Source: Roseimaritima multifibrata
GTDB taxonomy: Bacteria; Planctomycetota; Planctomycetia; Pirellulales; Pirellulaceae
Direction: 5' to 3'
Length of the DNA stretch: 64,000 bases
NCBI RefSeq assembly: GCF_007741495.1
Contig: NZ_CP036262.1
Coordinates: 7,130,001-7,194,000 of the forward strand
Below are positions 1 through 8,552 of the stretch, in pieces. The notes beneath the pieces were generated by a model. The model worked only from the letters and a program-made list of their open reading frames with translations. It had not been told where the DNA came from and ran no database searches. The translations under genes and the position numbers were made by a program. Every line of letters starts with the position of its first letter. The first letter of the stretch is position 1.

Positions 1-1769
1 GCGTCGACGAAGCGATGAATGGGCATGCCAGCGAAATCAAGGTCACTCTGCATAAAGACGGACAATCGGTTTCCGTCAGCGATAATGGTCGCGGAATCCC
101 CGTCGACAAACATCCCAAAACCAAAAAACCTGCTTTGGAGATGGTCCTTACAGTCCTCCACGCAGGGGGCAAGTTTGACGGCAACAACTACAAAACCTCC
201 GGCGGTCTGCATGGCGTAGGGGCTTCGGTTGTTAACGCTCTTTCCAAAGAAATGGTTGCCGTTGTCAAACGGGATGGCATTCAATATCGAATGCAATTTG
301 CCAAGGGGATCCCTCAGACCAAACTTCAGAAACTAAAGGGAGCGGTTCGCGGAACGGGAACGACGATCACGTTTTCTCCCGACCCCACGATCTTTCCTAA
401 AACCGATTTCGACAGTGCAACCATTCGCACTCGATTGGAAACGGCCAGCTTTATCCATCGCAATCTGAAGGTCACCTACGTCGATGAAGTTCAGGGAACG
501 ACGGAAACCTTTCAGCACGAGCAAGGGATCGTCGACTACCTGGCTCAAGTCCTCAAAGAACGCTCCGCCAAACCGATTCATGAATCCCCATTCATCCTTC
601 GCGAAGACAACAGCGACCGCCTAGAGGTGGTTCTGCAGTGGACCGAATCGACCGATGAACACGTTCGCTCTTATGTCAACGGGATCCCCACGGCCAGCGG
701 TGGCTCCCACGAAACAGGATTCCGTGGCGGACTAACCAAGGGAGTCCGCAACTACATCGACACCCACAACCTAACCCCGCGCGGACTGAAGATATCCCAC
801 GAAGATATCCGCGAAGGAATGGTTGCCATCGTTTCGATCTTTACCGCCGAACCACAGTTCCAAGGGCAGACCAAAGACCGTCTGAACAACCCCGAAGTCC
901 AACCGCTTGTCGAGGGGGCGGTACGCCCTGCCCTTGAACAATGGATGAACAACAACCGCTCGGTTGCCGACTTCATCGTCGCGCGGATCATTGCCGCAGC
1001 AAGAGCCCGAGCCGCATCGCGAGCGGCTTCCGATGCGATTTCACGGAAAGGTGGTTCAAAACGGACGATGCTGCCAGGCAAACTGAGCGATTGCGTATCG
1101 GGCGGCCGAGGCGAATCGGAACTCTTCATCGTCGAAGGTGACTCGGCAGGTGGGAGTGCAAAACAAGGACGGGACCGCAATTGCCAAGCCATCCTGCCAC
1201 TGCGTGGAAAGGTTCTGAATACCGAATGCGCAACGGTCAAAAAGATGCTGGAGAACAAAGAAATCCAGGACATGCTGACCGCGATTGGATGCGGAATCGG
1301 AGGAAATGTCGACCTCGCCAACCTCCGCTACGATCGGGTCATCCTGCTGGCCGATGCGGACTCCGACGGGCACCATATCACGACCCTCCTGCTAACATTT
1401 TTCTACCGGCACATCCCACAGTTAATCAGCGACGGGCGGCTTTTCATCGCTCAACCGCCCCTATACCGAATCGATCTGGGCAAAGAAACCTTTTGGGCAG
1501 CAGACGAAGCCGATCGCGATCGCATCTTGGCAGAATATACCGGCCGATCTCTCCCCGAGATCACTCGCTTTAAAGGCCTGGGGGAAATGATGCCTAAGGT
1601 TCTCTGGGACACCACGTTAAACCCGGCCACCAGGCGGCTGCTAAAAGTCGAAATCGATGACCATTTGGAAACCGATCGAGTCATCAGCGATTTGATGGGA
1701 CGGGACGCATCCGCAAGGTTCCACTTCATCATGGACCGCGCCGACGAAGTCGAAGTACTGGACGTGTAG
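1..1769 (+). CDS. Type IIA DNA topoisomerase subunit B (GyrB/ParE family), 5' end cut by the window
   Basis: ATPase subunit of a DNA gyrase or topoisomerase IV heterotetramer, which changes DNA supercoiling in the nucleoid. The reading frame is open from the first base, and the visible start (VDEAMNGHA) lies just after the ATP-binding Asn/Glu motif of the GHKL domain, so roughly 40-60 residues are missing. Visible motifs are NGRGIP and GGLHGVGASVVNALS (ATP lid), the TOPRIM glutamate block EGDSAGG near 1134, PLRGK near 1200 and the metal-binding DADSDG near 1352. The C-terminus follows the TOPRIM domain closely, without the insertion seen in E. coli GyrB. The estimated total of about 630 residues resembles ParE or short GyrB. 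Family is certain; gyrase versus topo IV is not, because planctomycetes can carry more than one paralogue. Confidence 0.93.
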   Translation, partial: VDEAMNGHASEIKVTLHKDGQSVSVSDNGRGIPVDKHPKTKKPALEMVLTVLHAGGKFDGNNYKTSGGLHGVGASVVNALSKEMVAVVKRDGIQYRMQFAKGIPQTKLQKLKGAVRGTGTTITFSPDPTIFPKTDFDSATIRTRLETASFIHRNLKVTYVDEVQGTTETFQHEQGIVDYLAQVLKERSAKPIHESPFILREDNSDRLEVVLQWTESTDEHVRSYVNGIPTASGGSHETGFRGGLTKGVRNYIDTHNLTPRGLKISHEDIREGMVAIVSIFTAEPQFQGQTKDRLNNPEVQPLVEGAVRPALEQWMNNNRSVADFIVARIIAAARARAASRAASDAISRKGGSKRTMLPGKLSDCVSGGRGESELFIVEGDSAGGSAKQGRDRNCQAILPLRGKVLNTECATVKKMLENKEIQDMLTAIGCGIGGNVDLANLRYDRVILLADADSDGHHITTLLLTFFYRHIPQLISDGRLFIAQPPLYRIDLGKETFWAADEADRDRILAEYTGRSLPEITRFKGLGEMMPKVLWDTTLNPATRRLLKVEIDDHLETDRVISDLMGRDASARFHFIMDRADEVEVLDV

Positions 1770-1796
1770 ACGTGAACAAGGTGTAAAGAACGTCAC

Positions 1797-3026
1797 CTAT
1801 TTCACAACCGTCCCGTAGTGCCTGGGGTTACTTACTTGGCTGCGATACTTTCGCCCAGCTTGACTTGGCAAAAACGTTTGCTGTAGATCGGTTTTGCGTT
1901 TGCGAAACCATCGCGATATCAGCGACAGCGTATGCGGGTATTCACCATGCACCGCGTTGTTGGACGAGCCGACTTCAGGACTTTCCAAAAGCATCGTCCA
2001 GTGTTTCAATTCGGGTTTTGCTGCGGCGTAGGTATCTTTGCATTTCGGAGCGATCATCCGGCCGGCGATTTCACCGTTGCGGATCAAATACCAGATCGCA
2101 CAGCCATCAAATCCAGGCACGGCATAAATGAAGGAATAGGTCTGGCGGACATTCGCCAGGTAGGTCAAGCGACGATACAAGAATTCGATAACCTTGAATC
2201 GTTCACGAGCATGAAGCGCCAGTTCATACTGACGTCGCTCCGCAGCCAATTCCATGGTCTCCTGAAGTTCAATCAGGATCTCATCATTGAACCCATCCAA
2301 AAAACTCTTCGCGGCCATCACCTGTTGATCGTATTGGTCGGATGTACAAGCCGCAGCACAGGGCCCCAAGCAGGTTCCGATCTCCATGCGTAGGCATCCC
2401 GGCCGATGCTCTAGCTGAAACAGCGACAACTGCTCGGCAAAGTGCATCGTTTGCTGGCTACTACAATCTCGCAATTTGAAAAAGCTATTCAGCGCGTCGA
2501 CCGCTTGATTCATTCGTCCGGCGCCATGAAAAGGCCCTTCGCAAGCGATCACGTTTTTCGGCGGCAGTCGCGACAAAAAGAATGTTGGCGCGGGCGATCG
2601 TCCCAAACATAAATAGACGGGTCGCTGCCGCTTCGGAATTTCCTGAACATTCCAGCGTGGCGTCAACGTCCGAATCAAATGTTGTTCACGGAGAAGGGCC
2701 GCAAACTCGCTCGGCTGCGTCTCCCACTGAATAGCTCGGGTTGCCGCAATGATTCGACCCGCCTTCTCTTCCGCATTGGCGTCGCTGAAGTAGCTAAGCA
2801 GACGAGACCTGAGCGCTTTCGATTTGCCGACATAGATCAAGCGTCCACGTCGGTCTAGCATTCCGTAGATGCCAGGGACCTTGGGACACGTTGTACGGAT
2901 CTCCGCATGCAGATCGTTTTTCGAACGGCCGCCCACTCGGGTCAACGGACGAGGATTGGTGAACGGATGAAAGGGATCGACTCCAAAATCATCCAGCGGG
3001 TGATCTTCCCCCCAAATCGCATCCAT
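1797..3026 (-). CDS. Compact UvrC/Cho-like GIY-YIG endonuclease
   Basis: Probable nucleotide-excision-repair nuclease that would make the 3' incision. Of 409 residues, 48-130 form a GIY-YIG domain (GIY at 52-54, YVG at 65-67, a Glu near 114 in the catalytic position, then the PRWN motif). Next comes a cysteine cluster (CLRMEIGTC then GPCAAAC) like the one that binds an iron-sulfur cluster in UvrC. After it lies a UvrB-binding-like helical segment (YELALHARERFKVIEFLYRRL). The RNase H-like nuclease and helix-hairpin-helix domains of full UvrC (about 600 residues) are absent. The frame ends 27 bases from the convergent topoisomerase gene. Either a Cho-like single-incision enzyme or a planctomycete UvrC paralogue; a full uvrC may exist elsewhere in the genome. 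Start ATG at 3026. Confidence 0.85.
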   Translation of the reverse strand: MDAIWGEDHPLDDFGVDPFHPFTNPRPLTRVGGRSKNDLHAEIRTTCPKVPGIYGMLDRRGRLIYVGKSKALRSRLLSYFSDANAEEKAGRIIAATRAIQWETQPSEFAALLREQHLIRTLTPRWNVQEIPKRQRPVYLCLGRSPAPTFFLSRLPPKNVIACEGPFHGAGRMNQAVDALNSFFKLRDCSSQQTMHFAEQLSLFQLEHRPGCLRMEIGTCLGPCAAACTSDQYDQQVMAAKSFLDGFNDEILIELQETMELAAERRQYELALHARERFKVIEFLYRRLTYLANVRQTYSFIYAVPGFDGCAIWYLIRNGEIAGRMIAPKCKDTYAAAKPELKHWTMLLESPEVGSSNNAVHGEYPHTLSLISRWFRKRKTDLQQTFLPSQAGRKYRSQVSNPRHYGTVVK

Positions 3027-3171
3027 GCAAGCTCCGTATTTTCATCCAGAAAGAATCGACGATTCGCCACCCCGTTAGCGAAACCCTGAACTTAATAATA
3101 CCACGGCTGACCACCCCCGTCCCTAAAAAACCGCGTGCGAATGCACCGCGGCTGATAATCAAATCGCCCCT

Positions 3172-3378
3172 CTAGACCATCCAATCGACTCCGCCCGGCA
3201 CCGGAACCCCTCGCCGTTCGCCAGAACTGCCACGTTCCCTGGCGGCCCGATAAGCAATGCAAACCCAGGTAGAAACGACCGCCAACGACGCCAGCATAAC
3301 GACCAAGTGGTTCGTTACCCCCCTCAACAAGCCCTGTACGATTTGCTTTGGATTCCAGCGCATGATTCGATACATCAT
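3172..3378 (-). CDS. Small single-pass membrane protein, unknown
   Basis: A 68-residue frame that begins with two Met codons. A good Shine-Dalgarno sequence (GGAGG) lies 7 bases before the first. Residues about 22-44 form one hydrophobic segment (HLVVMLASLAVVSTWVCIAY) flanked by basic residues, with a Gly/Arg/Pro-rich tail. A longer frame to a TTG at 3414 is less likely because the RBS fits the ATG. It stands alone between uvrC-like (same strand) and the divergent peptidase gene. I recognise no family. Support rests on the RBS and the membrane segment only. Confidence 0.42.
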   Translation of the reverse strand: MMYRIMRWNPKQIVQGLLRGVTNHLVVMLASLAVVSTWVCIAYRAARERGSSGERRGVPVPGGVDWMV

Positions 3379-3590
3379 CGGATTGCCTCCACCCCCAGAA
3401 TCGAAAACGACCAATGCCCTGCCAACCCAGCGGCTAGCATTCGACGAAGGATTCGTCCGATTTCCAGAGGTCGTTTTAAAGATAAGAAGAAAAGAGCTCC
3501 CGCAGGAGCGAAGCCGATGTCACCACCGGCGAAGGTCATCGACTTATACGCAGCTTCTCAGAAACGAGGCAAGACAAAACCACATTGATC

Positions 3591-3620
3591 GTGACTCGAA
3601 TGGAAACCGCCTGATAGAAT
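3591..3620 (+). promoter_or_regulatory. Possible sigma70-type promoter of the C25 peptidase gene
   Basis: GTGACT, an 18-base spacer, then TAGAAT (5 of 6 consensus in the -10). Transcription would start near 3627, which favours translation from the ATG at 3672 over the one at 3630. Read by eye only. Confidence 0.3.
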
Positions 3621-3671
3621 GAATTCACAATGGATTGTGCAACTTTCTTTACTTCCCGCCTCGGATCGCCA

Positions 3672-5282
3672 ATGTTTTCTGTCCCAAGGTCGCTCCAGCC
3701 TTGTCTGCAAGCATTACTGCTGGGTGGAATTTTTACGCTTTGCCTGAACGTCTGCGCCACGGTTCAAGCGAACCAACAAGCCCTTCCTGCCAACGTCATC
3801 GTGGTTTGCCCGACGTCCTTCCAGGAAGCGATTCAACCATTGGTCCAGCGACGACAGGCCGAGGGACTTCGCGTCCAGGTCATTCCCAGCCAGGCCTCAT
3901 CTGCGGACTTGGCCAAATCGATCCAGGCCGTTGCGGATCTGGATACGACCCGATATGTCATTTTGGTTGGAGACTGTTCTCTCCGTGATGCCACCACCGG
4001 CAGCGACCCGAAATACGAAGTTCCGACGCTGCAAGAACCGGCCACCGTCACCGCCGCCTGGAAGACGACGCCCATGCTGCCGGGCGACACGTTTTATGGT
4101 GACTTCGACAACGACGGATTTCCGGACGCCGCGGTCGGCCGCATTCCGATCGATTCCGCTAGACAGTTAACGACCTATATCGATCGCATCATTCACTATG
4201 AAGATGAAAGTGAATTTGGACCTTGGTGGCAACGCGTGCAGTTGACCGCAGGCGTTGGCGGGTTTGGATTCCTAGCCGACACAGCGATCGAATCGGTCAC
4301 CCGAGGAATGGTCACCAGTTCGATGCCAGCCTGGACACATACTCAGGTGACTTATGCCAGCCCCACCAGCCCCTTCAATCCGGGTCTGAACCGTTTCCAA
4401 GAAGCGGTTCTCAAGCAGTACTCACAGGGGAACCGATTCTGGGTTTACGCGGGGCACGGCTGGGTCACGGAATTAGACCGCGTCCCTGCGACGGCTGCCG
4501 GCCGTCCTGTACTGGCAAACCATAACGTCGATGGTTTACAGCTAACCAATTCGCCTCCGCCCATCGCCTTGATGTTCGCCTGCTACACCGGCGCCTTCGA
4601 CGCAAACGAAGACTGCTTGGCCGAACAAATGTTACGAACGCCCCATGGCCCGATCGCCGTGGTCGCTGGATCACGTGTCACCCTACCCTACGGAAATGCG
4701 GTCGTTGCCACAGGCCTAATCCGAGCCGTCTACGAGGACCACGCACCCCGTCTTGGTGACGCTTGGCGAACCGCCCTCCGCGAAGTCGCCACCGCATCCG
4801 AAGCCAATCCAGAACTTAAAAAACGTCGAACCATGATCGACACTTTGGCAACATTGATCAGCCCCACAGCCGCCAATTTGCCAGCCGAACGCCGCGAACA
4901 CATGCAGCTGTACAACCTTCTGGGCGACCCCACATTGCGGTTGCTCCAGCCACAAAAGTTGCCGCTGAATGTGGCAGGCAACGTCCCGGCGGGAAATCCC
5001 ATCACGATTACGGGAACCTCGCCGATCGACGGGACCCTAACCCTTTCACTCCATCGCGCCATCGGCAGCTTGCCGGCTGGAACCCCGCTGGAAGATCGAC
5101 ATCAACTTGCTAATTCAACCGAAGTTGCACGCGACCAAGTGATCGTCAAAGCGAAACAGCCTTTCAGCATGCAACTACCAACACTGGCAACCTTAACCGG
5201 AACTTTACACGTCATTGGTGCCGTGAAAGAAAGCAGCGCCTTTGCCATCGGCGATGTCCGTGTCTTGATCACTTCTGAATGA
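3672..5282 (+). CDS. Secreted gingipain-like cysteine peptidase (C25 family)
   Basis: Predicted exported protein of 536 residues. The start at 3672 gives a classical signal peptide: a basic start, LLLGGIFTLCLNVC, then cleavage after about VQA. The in-frame ATG at 3630 would only add 14 residues in front of it. The C25 caspase-like fold is recognised from an Asp-rich block (GDTFYGDFDNDGFPDAAVGRI), the catalytic His in YAGHG (about residue 262) and the catalytic Cys in FACYTGAFD (about residue 304). YNLLGDPTLRLL follows, as in gingipain/PorU-type domains, then an Ig-like beta domain. No type IX secretion C-terminal signal is evident. It may process surface proteins or degrade external protein; the substrate is unknown. 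It is not in an operon. Confidence 0.82.
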   Translation: MFSVPRSLQPCLQALLLGGIFTLCLNVCATVQANQQALPANVIVVCPTSFQEAIQPLVQRRQAEGLRVQVIPSQASSADLAKSIQAVADLDTTRYVILVGDCSLRDATTGSDPKYEVPTLQEPATVTAAWKTTPMLPGDTFYGDFDNDGFPDAAVGRIPIDSARQLTTYIDRIIHYEDESEFGPWWQRVQLTAGVGGFGFLADTAIESVTRGMVTSSMPAWTHTQVTYASPTSPFNPGLNRFQEAVLKQYSQGNRFWVYAGHGWVTELDRVPATAAGRPVLANHNVDGLQLTNSPPPIALMFACYTGAFDANEDCLAEQMLRTPHGPIAVVAGSRVTLPYGNAVVATGLIRAVYEDHAPRLGDAWRTALREVATASEANPELKKRRTMIDTLATLISPTAANLPAERREHMQLYNLLGDPTLRLLQPQKLPLNVAGNVPAGNPITITGTSPIDGTLTLSLHRAIGSLPAGTPLEDRHQLANSTEVARDQVIVKAKQPFSMQLPTLATLTGTLHVIGAVKESSAFAIGDVRVLITSE

Positions 5283-5338
5283 TCGACATCCACCTGTTCG
5301 CAAAAGAACGCTCTCGTCAAGCTTCTTCCGCGGGCGAA

Positions 5339-5650
5339 CATGAAATCGATTCGAAACGTGTTGCCGGTCTGTCCACGCTCCGGCGAGCATAGCGGCGTCA
5401 CTGCCATTGCTACCGTCGCCAGACGGTAGTTCTTGCTGCATTCTTGTCTGAACGACACTAGTCGCGTCACTGAATTGCAACCTCACTCGGAAACCGGCAC
5501 TTATTGAATGTCGCCTTTCGCGGGGGACGTGAAATCGATTCATGGCGTACTGCCGGATTGTCCACGCTCTGGCGAGCGCAGCGGCGTCACTGCCGTAGCT
5601 ACCGTCGCCAGACGGTGGTACCTCACTCGAAAACCGGCACTTGTTGAATG
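5339..5650. repeat. Two direct copies of a dispersed intergenic repeat (family C)
   Basis: The gap from 5283 to 5818 has no convincing gene. It holds two related blocks, 5339-5510 and 5528-5650. Both contain TGAAATCGATT, then TGTCCACGCTC, then GCGGCGTCACTGCC, then a self-complementary TACCGTCGCCAGACGGT stem, then CCTCACTCG and AACCGGCACTT. The first copy carries about 50 extra bases between the stem and the last block. A related inverted copy lies at 36976-37049. The function is unknown. Confidence 0.7.
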
Positions 5651-5818
5651 CCAGATCCCTGAGACATCAACGTTTCGCGAAGAAGAAGTTAAGTAACGGC
5701 GAATTCTCGATTGAAAGCGATCCACCTTATTGTCCACTCGCAAGCGACCGTGCTACAACCCCGCCCTTCTGACAGCCCGCCTTGAAATGACTCACCCTGA
5801 ATCCCACCTGCCAGGCTT

Positions 5819-7069
5819 ATGTTCCCTCCTATTTCTTCACGAAGAAACTTTCTTTCTATAGCCGCATGTGCCGGAATAGGCTTCTATCAACAACCATCTG
5901 CCTGGGGTGTCATTGATTTACCGCACAATCGACAACCTTACGCCGCGATTGAATGGAATCGTTGTCGGCTAGTCGATTCGGTTTCACATGCTCACTGTCG
6001 ATCACAAACATCGCTCGACATGCTTTGCCGTCGCGGAATCACTCATCTTGCGATTTCCAACTACTACCCGTCGGCTCCCTGCAAACCGACCGAGCGGATC
6101 AGTCAATTTAGAGAACAGCAGGACTTTGCCACGATTGCCGGCAAAGGTTATGTCCAGCAGAAAATGTCCTGGAACGACATCATTCGTGCTCCAGACACAG
6201 GGTGGTTCGACAAACTTCCAACGGCCCTGCAAGAGAAAATGCCGTTTGAAACAGGAGACCTTTGCTTCCCCCAACCGATTTCCGATGCAATCTTTTGTCC
6301 GAATGCTGAACATCATTCAATGACCGACAGCAATGGTCATTTCAATGCGGTTGGATCTGAATTCGCCAGCGGAACATTCGACGTCCGCGGCAAATACATG
6401 CTGCACAATCACGGGTATGCGATGGGAACCGGGCTGCCTTGGCGTGAGGCCTTTAGCCGGATGATCGATGCACTGCAAATCGAATCAGGGGGCGGGATCA
6501 CCATCAATCATCCCAAATGGAGCGGCTTTTCCGCGGAAAAGATCCAGGAATATCTCGACTTCGACCCTCGTGTTCTGGGGATCGAAATTTGGAACAGCAC
6601 CGCCGAATCGCTAAACGGCAAAGGATGGTCACTCGATGAATGGGATGCCGTACTCGCAACCGGCAGACGCTGCTTTGGATTTTCCGTTTCCGATCATGCA
6701 CATAACTCCGACCCAGGATTCAAAGGCCGCAACGTATTGTTGATTGACGGAGCCATCACGGCTAGCGAATTGCCTGCCGCGTGCCTACAAGCCTATCGCA
6801 ACGGCGATTTCTACAGCTCGCTGGACGGCAACCTGAAACTCAATCGCTGCCAATTCTCAGGTGACCGACTAACGGTCGAAGTCTCGGGTCCCAGCAGGTT
6901 GCGGGTCGTTTCGGCAACCGGAATCGTCCACGAACAAACCGGAACAACATTGGACTGGACGTTACCCACAGGGCCTGACTCCTCCCGACGACATGTTTAT
7001 TTGCGTGTTGAAGCAGAAGAAATCGAAGGGGGCGATCGCCTTTTCACGCAAGCATTCCACTTGAATTAA
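5819..7069 (+). CDS. Exported PHP-domain metal-dependent hydrolase
   Basis: A 416-residue protein. Its N-terminus reads SSRRNFLSIAACAG, a twin-arginine (Tat) type signal, so a folded and possibly metal-loaded enzyme may be exported. The PHP fold is suggested by SHAHC at residues 56-60 (motif I His-x-His), a middle region with LHNHGYAMG, TINHPKW, and SDHAHN towards the end (late metal ligands). About 80 C-terminal residues look like a beta-sandwich accessory domain. The family includes phosphoesterases and other metal hydrolases; the substrate cannot be told. It stands alone about 100 bases before the first DUF1559 gene. ATG at 5819; no strong ribosome binding site. Confidence 0.75.
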   Translation: MFPPISSRRNFLSIAACAGIGFYQQPSAWGVIDLPHNRQPYAAIEWNRCRLVDSVSHAHCRSQTSLDMLCRRGITHLAISNYYPSAPCKPTERISQFREQQDFATIAGKGYVQQKMSWNDIIRAPDTGWFDKLPTALQEKMPFETGDLCFPQPISDAIFCPNAEHHSMTDSNGHFNAVGSEFASGTFDVRGKYMLHNHGYAMGTGLPWREAFSRMIDALQIESGGGITINHPKWSGFSAEKIQEYLDFDPRVLGIEIWNSTAESLNGKGWSLDEWDAVLATGRRCFGFSVSDHAHNSDPGFKGRNVLLIDGAITASELPAACLQAYRNGDFYSSLDGNLKLNRCQFSGDRLTVEVSGPSRLRVVSATGIVHEQTGTTLDWTLPTGPDSSRRHVYLRVEAEEIEGGDRLFTQAFHLN

Positions 7070-7173
7070 TCAACGACACGATGGCTGCCCGCTCGGGTCG
7101 CTAGAGAGATGAAAGGAATCATCTGCCTTCCATTTTCTCCCTCCCTTCTACGAAAACTTAACAAGAGAGAATC

Positions 7174-8052
7174 ATGAAAACGACTTCCCGACGAACCGCG
7201 TTTACGCTTGTCGAACTATTGGTGGTGATCGCCATCATCGGTGTTTTGGTCGGCCTATTGTTGCCAGCCGTGCAAGCCGCTCGCGAAGCCGCCCGCCGGA
7301 TGCAATGCAGCAACAACCTAAAACAAATAGGTCTTGCCATGCACAACTACCACGACACGTTCGGCTCCCTTCCACCGGGCTGGATCGACGAACCAACCAA
7401 TCAAAACCGTATGGGCTGGGGCACGTTTATACTTCCGTTTATCGAACAGTCGGCCATGCACGACGGGATGAAAGATGTCGGTGCGTACGACGTCCCTTGG
7501 TACACCCTTCCAGAAATGACCACCGGTACCGCTGCAGTACCCACGCCGTACGCCAAGACAATCCTAAACGGGTTCATCTGCCCCTCCGATCCTTCCGGTC
7601 CAATTAACAACAACCTGCATGACTACGGCAAATCAAACTATACGGGTGTCGGTGGTGCTCACTACATCCGATCCGGAGGAGCCAACGGCACGTTTTACGA
7701 CAACTCCTACATTCATTTCCGCGACATGAGAGACGGCCTAAGCAATCTAGTCATGATTGGTGAACGGAGCACGATCAACCAACCCTCTCGCAGTTTCGTC
7801 AAAAAGGGAACCCTTTGGATCGGAGGCACAACGGCTGGCGAGTACTACCTCAACAATGCGATCGTCAGTGCTTCAACGTACTACTCGATCAACGGGCAAG
7901 CCGGCAACTATAACCTTACCAGTGCCCACCCAAGCGGAATTCATTTTCTACTGGGCGATGGGTCCGCACGATTTGTTAGCGAAACCATCGACCTGACGAC
8001 CTACCGCAACCTGGGATCGATCGCGGACGGATACGTCCTCGGTGAATTCTAA
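7174..8052 (+). CDS. DUF1559 prepilin-like protein (copy 1)
   Basis: A 292-residue member of the planctomycete-expanded DUF1559 family. The N-terminus has a type IV prepilin/pseudopilin signal ([20 protein letters not shown]) and then the family hallmark [18 protein letters not shown]. Near the C-terminus is the H-x9-DG motif (HPSG then LGDGSARF, followed by SETID). These proteins are probably processed by a prepilin peptidase and displayed in the envelope; their role is not known. The residue before the processing site is Ala instead of the usual Gly. ATG at 7174 follows a purine-rich AGAGAGA. A small lipoprotein gene starts 47 bases downstream, as for copies 2 and 4. Confidence 0.93.
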   Translation: MKTTSRRTAFTLVELLVVIAIIGVLVGLLLPAVQAAREAARRMQCSNNLKQIGLAMHNYHDTFGSLPPGWIDEPTNQNRMGWGTFILPFIEQSAMHDGMKDVGAYDVPWYTLPEMTTGTAAVPTPYAKTILNGFICPSDPSGPINNNLHDYGKSNYTGVGGAHYIRSGGANGTFYDNSYIHFRDMRDGLSNLVMIGERSTINQPSRSFVKKGTLWIGGTTAGEYYLNNAIVSASTYYSINGQAGNYNLTSAHPSGIHFLLGDGSARFVSETIDLTTYRNLGSIADGYVLGEF

Positions 8053-8099
8053 AAAATTTGACGATACCGAATACATTCAACTCAAACAGAAACAACCCC

Positions 8100-8402
8100 A
8101 TGCGCATTATCTATATCTGTATCCTGGCAATGGCGATCGGCTGCAGTTCAAAAGAAGTGGTCCAACTGCCAACGCCTACCACGCAAGATCAATTGGTCGT
8201 CAAACTGGATCAAATTGCATCGACCGGCCAATACGAAAGCGTGCTTACCGAACTAACGATGGGCCTGGAAGAAGCAGGATTGATGGGCGAAGCAGCGGAA
8301 CTACAACAGTTACCAGCTTTCGATGATGAAGCGAAAGTCAAGCAAGCCGCCAAAAAACTAACGGCACGGGTCAAAAAACTGCTGGCTACGTCCAACAAAT
8401 AG
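8100..8402 (+). CDS. Small lipoprotein downstream of DUF1559 copy 1
   Basis: 100 residues. The ATG at 8100 gives a short lipoprotein signal ending in the lipobox-like MAIGC (Cys 15), so the mature protein would be lipid-anchored. The remainder is charged and probably helical (QLVVKLDQIASTGQYE, many Lys/Ala/Glu). A frame extended upstream to 8058 would bury the signal and is rejected. It is followed after 35 bases by a perfect-stem terminator. I recognise no domain; the role is inferred only from its pairing with the DUF1559 gene, with which it is probably co-transcribed. Confidence 0.72.
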   Translation: MRIIYICILAMAIGCSSKEVVQLPTPTTQDQLVVKLDQIASTGQYESVLTELTMGLEEAGLMGEAAELQQLPAFDDEAKVKQAAKKLTARVKKLLATSNK

Positions 8403-8437
8403 GCTCAGCGACCACAATGGCCGCCGCTCAAGACCAC

Positions 8438-8475
8438 AACCCCGGCAAGCTCAATCGCTTGCCGGGGTTGTTTTA
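8438..8475 (+). terminator. Rho-independent terminator after the DUF1559/lipoprotein pair
   Basis: A perfect 13-bp stem (AACCCCGGCAAGC with its complement), a 6-base loop and then GTTTT. It closes the transcription unit 7174-8402. Confidence 0.88.
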
Positions 8476-8552
8476 TTAATAGGGTTCCACTGATTAAAGA
8501 AAGACAAACCTGTTTGCTTCCAGACACAACGGGTTCACGATTCGGCAGTCGG

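Noticed and set aside
1770-3026. UvrC-like gene as a frameshifted full-length uvrC
   Set aside because: No RNase H-like or helix-hairpin-helix coding sequence is found in any frame downstream before the topoisomerase gene ends.
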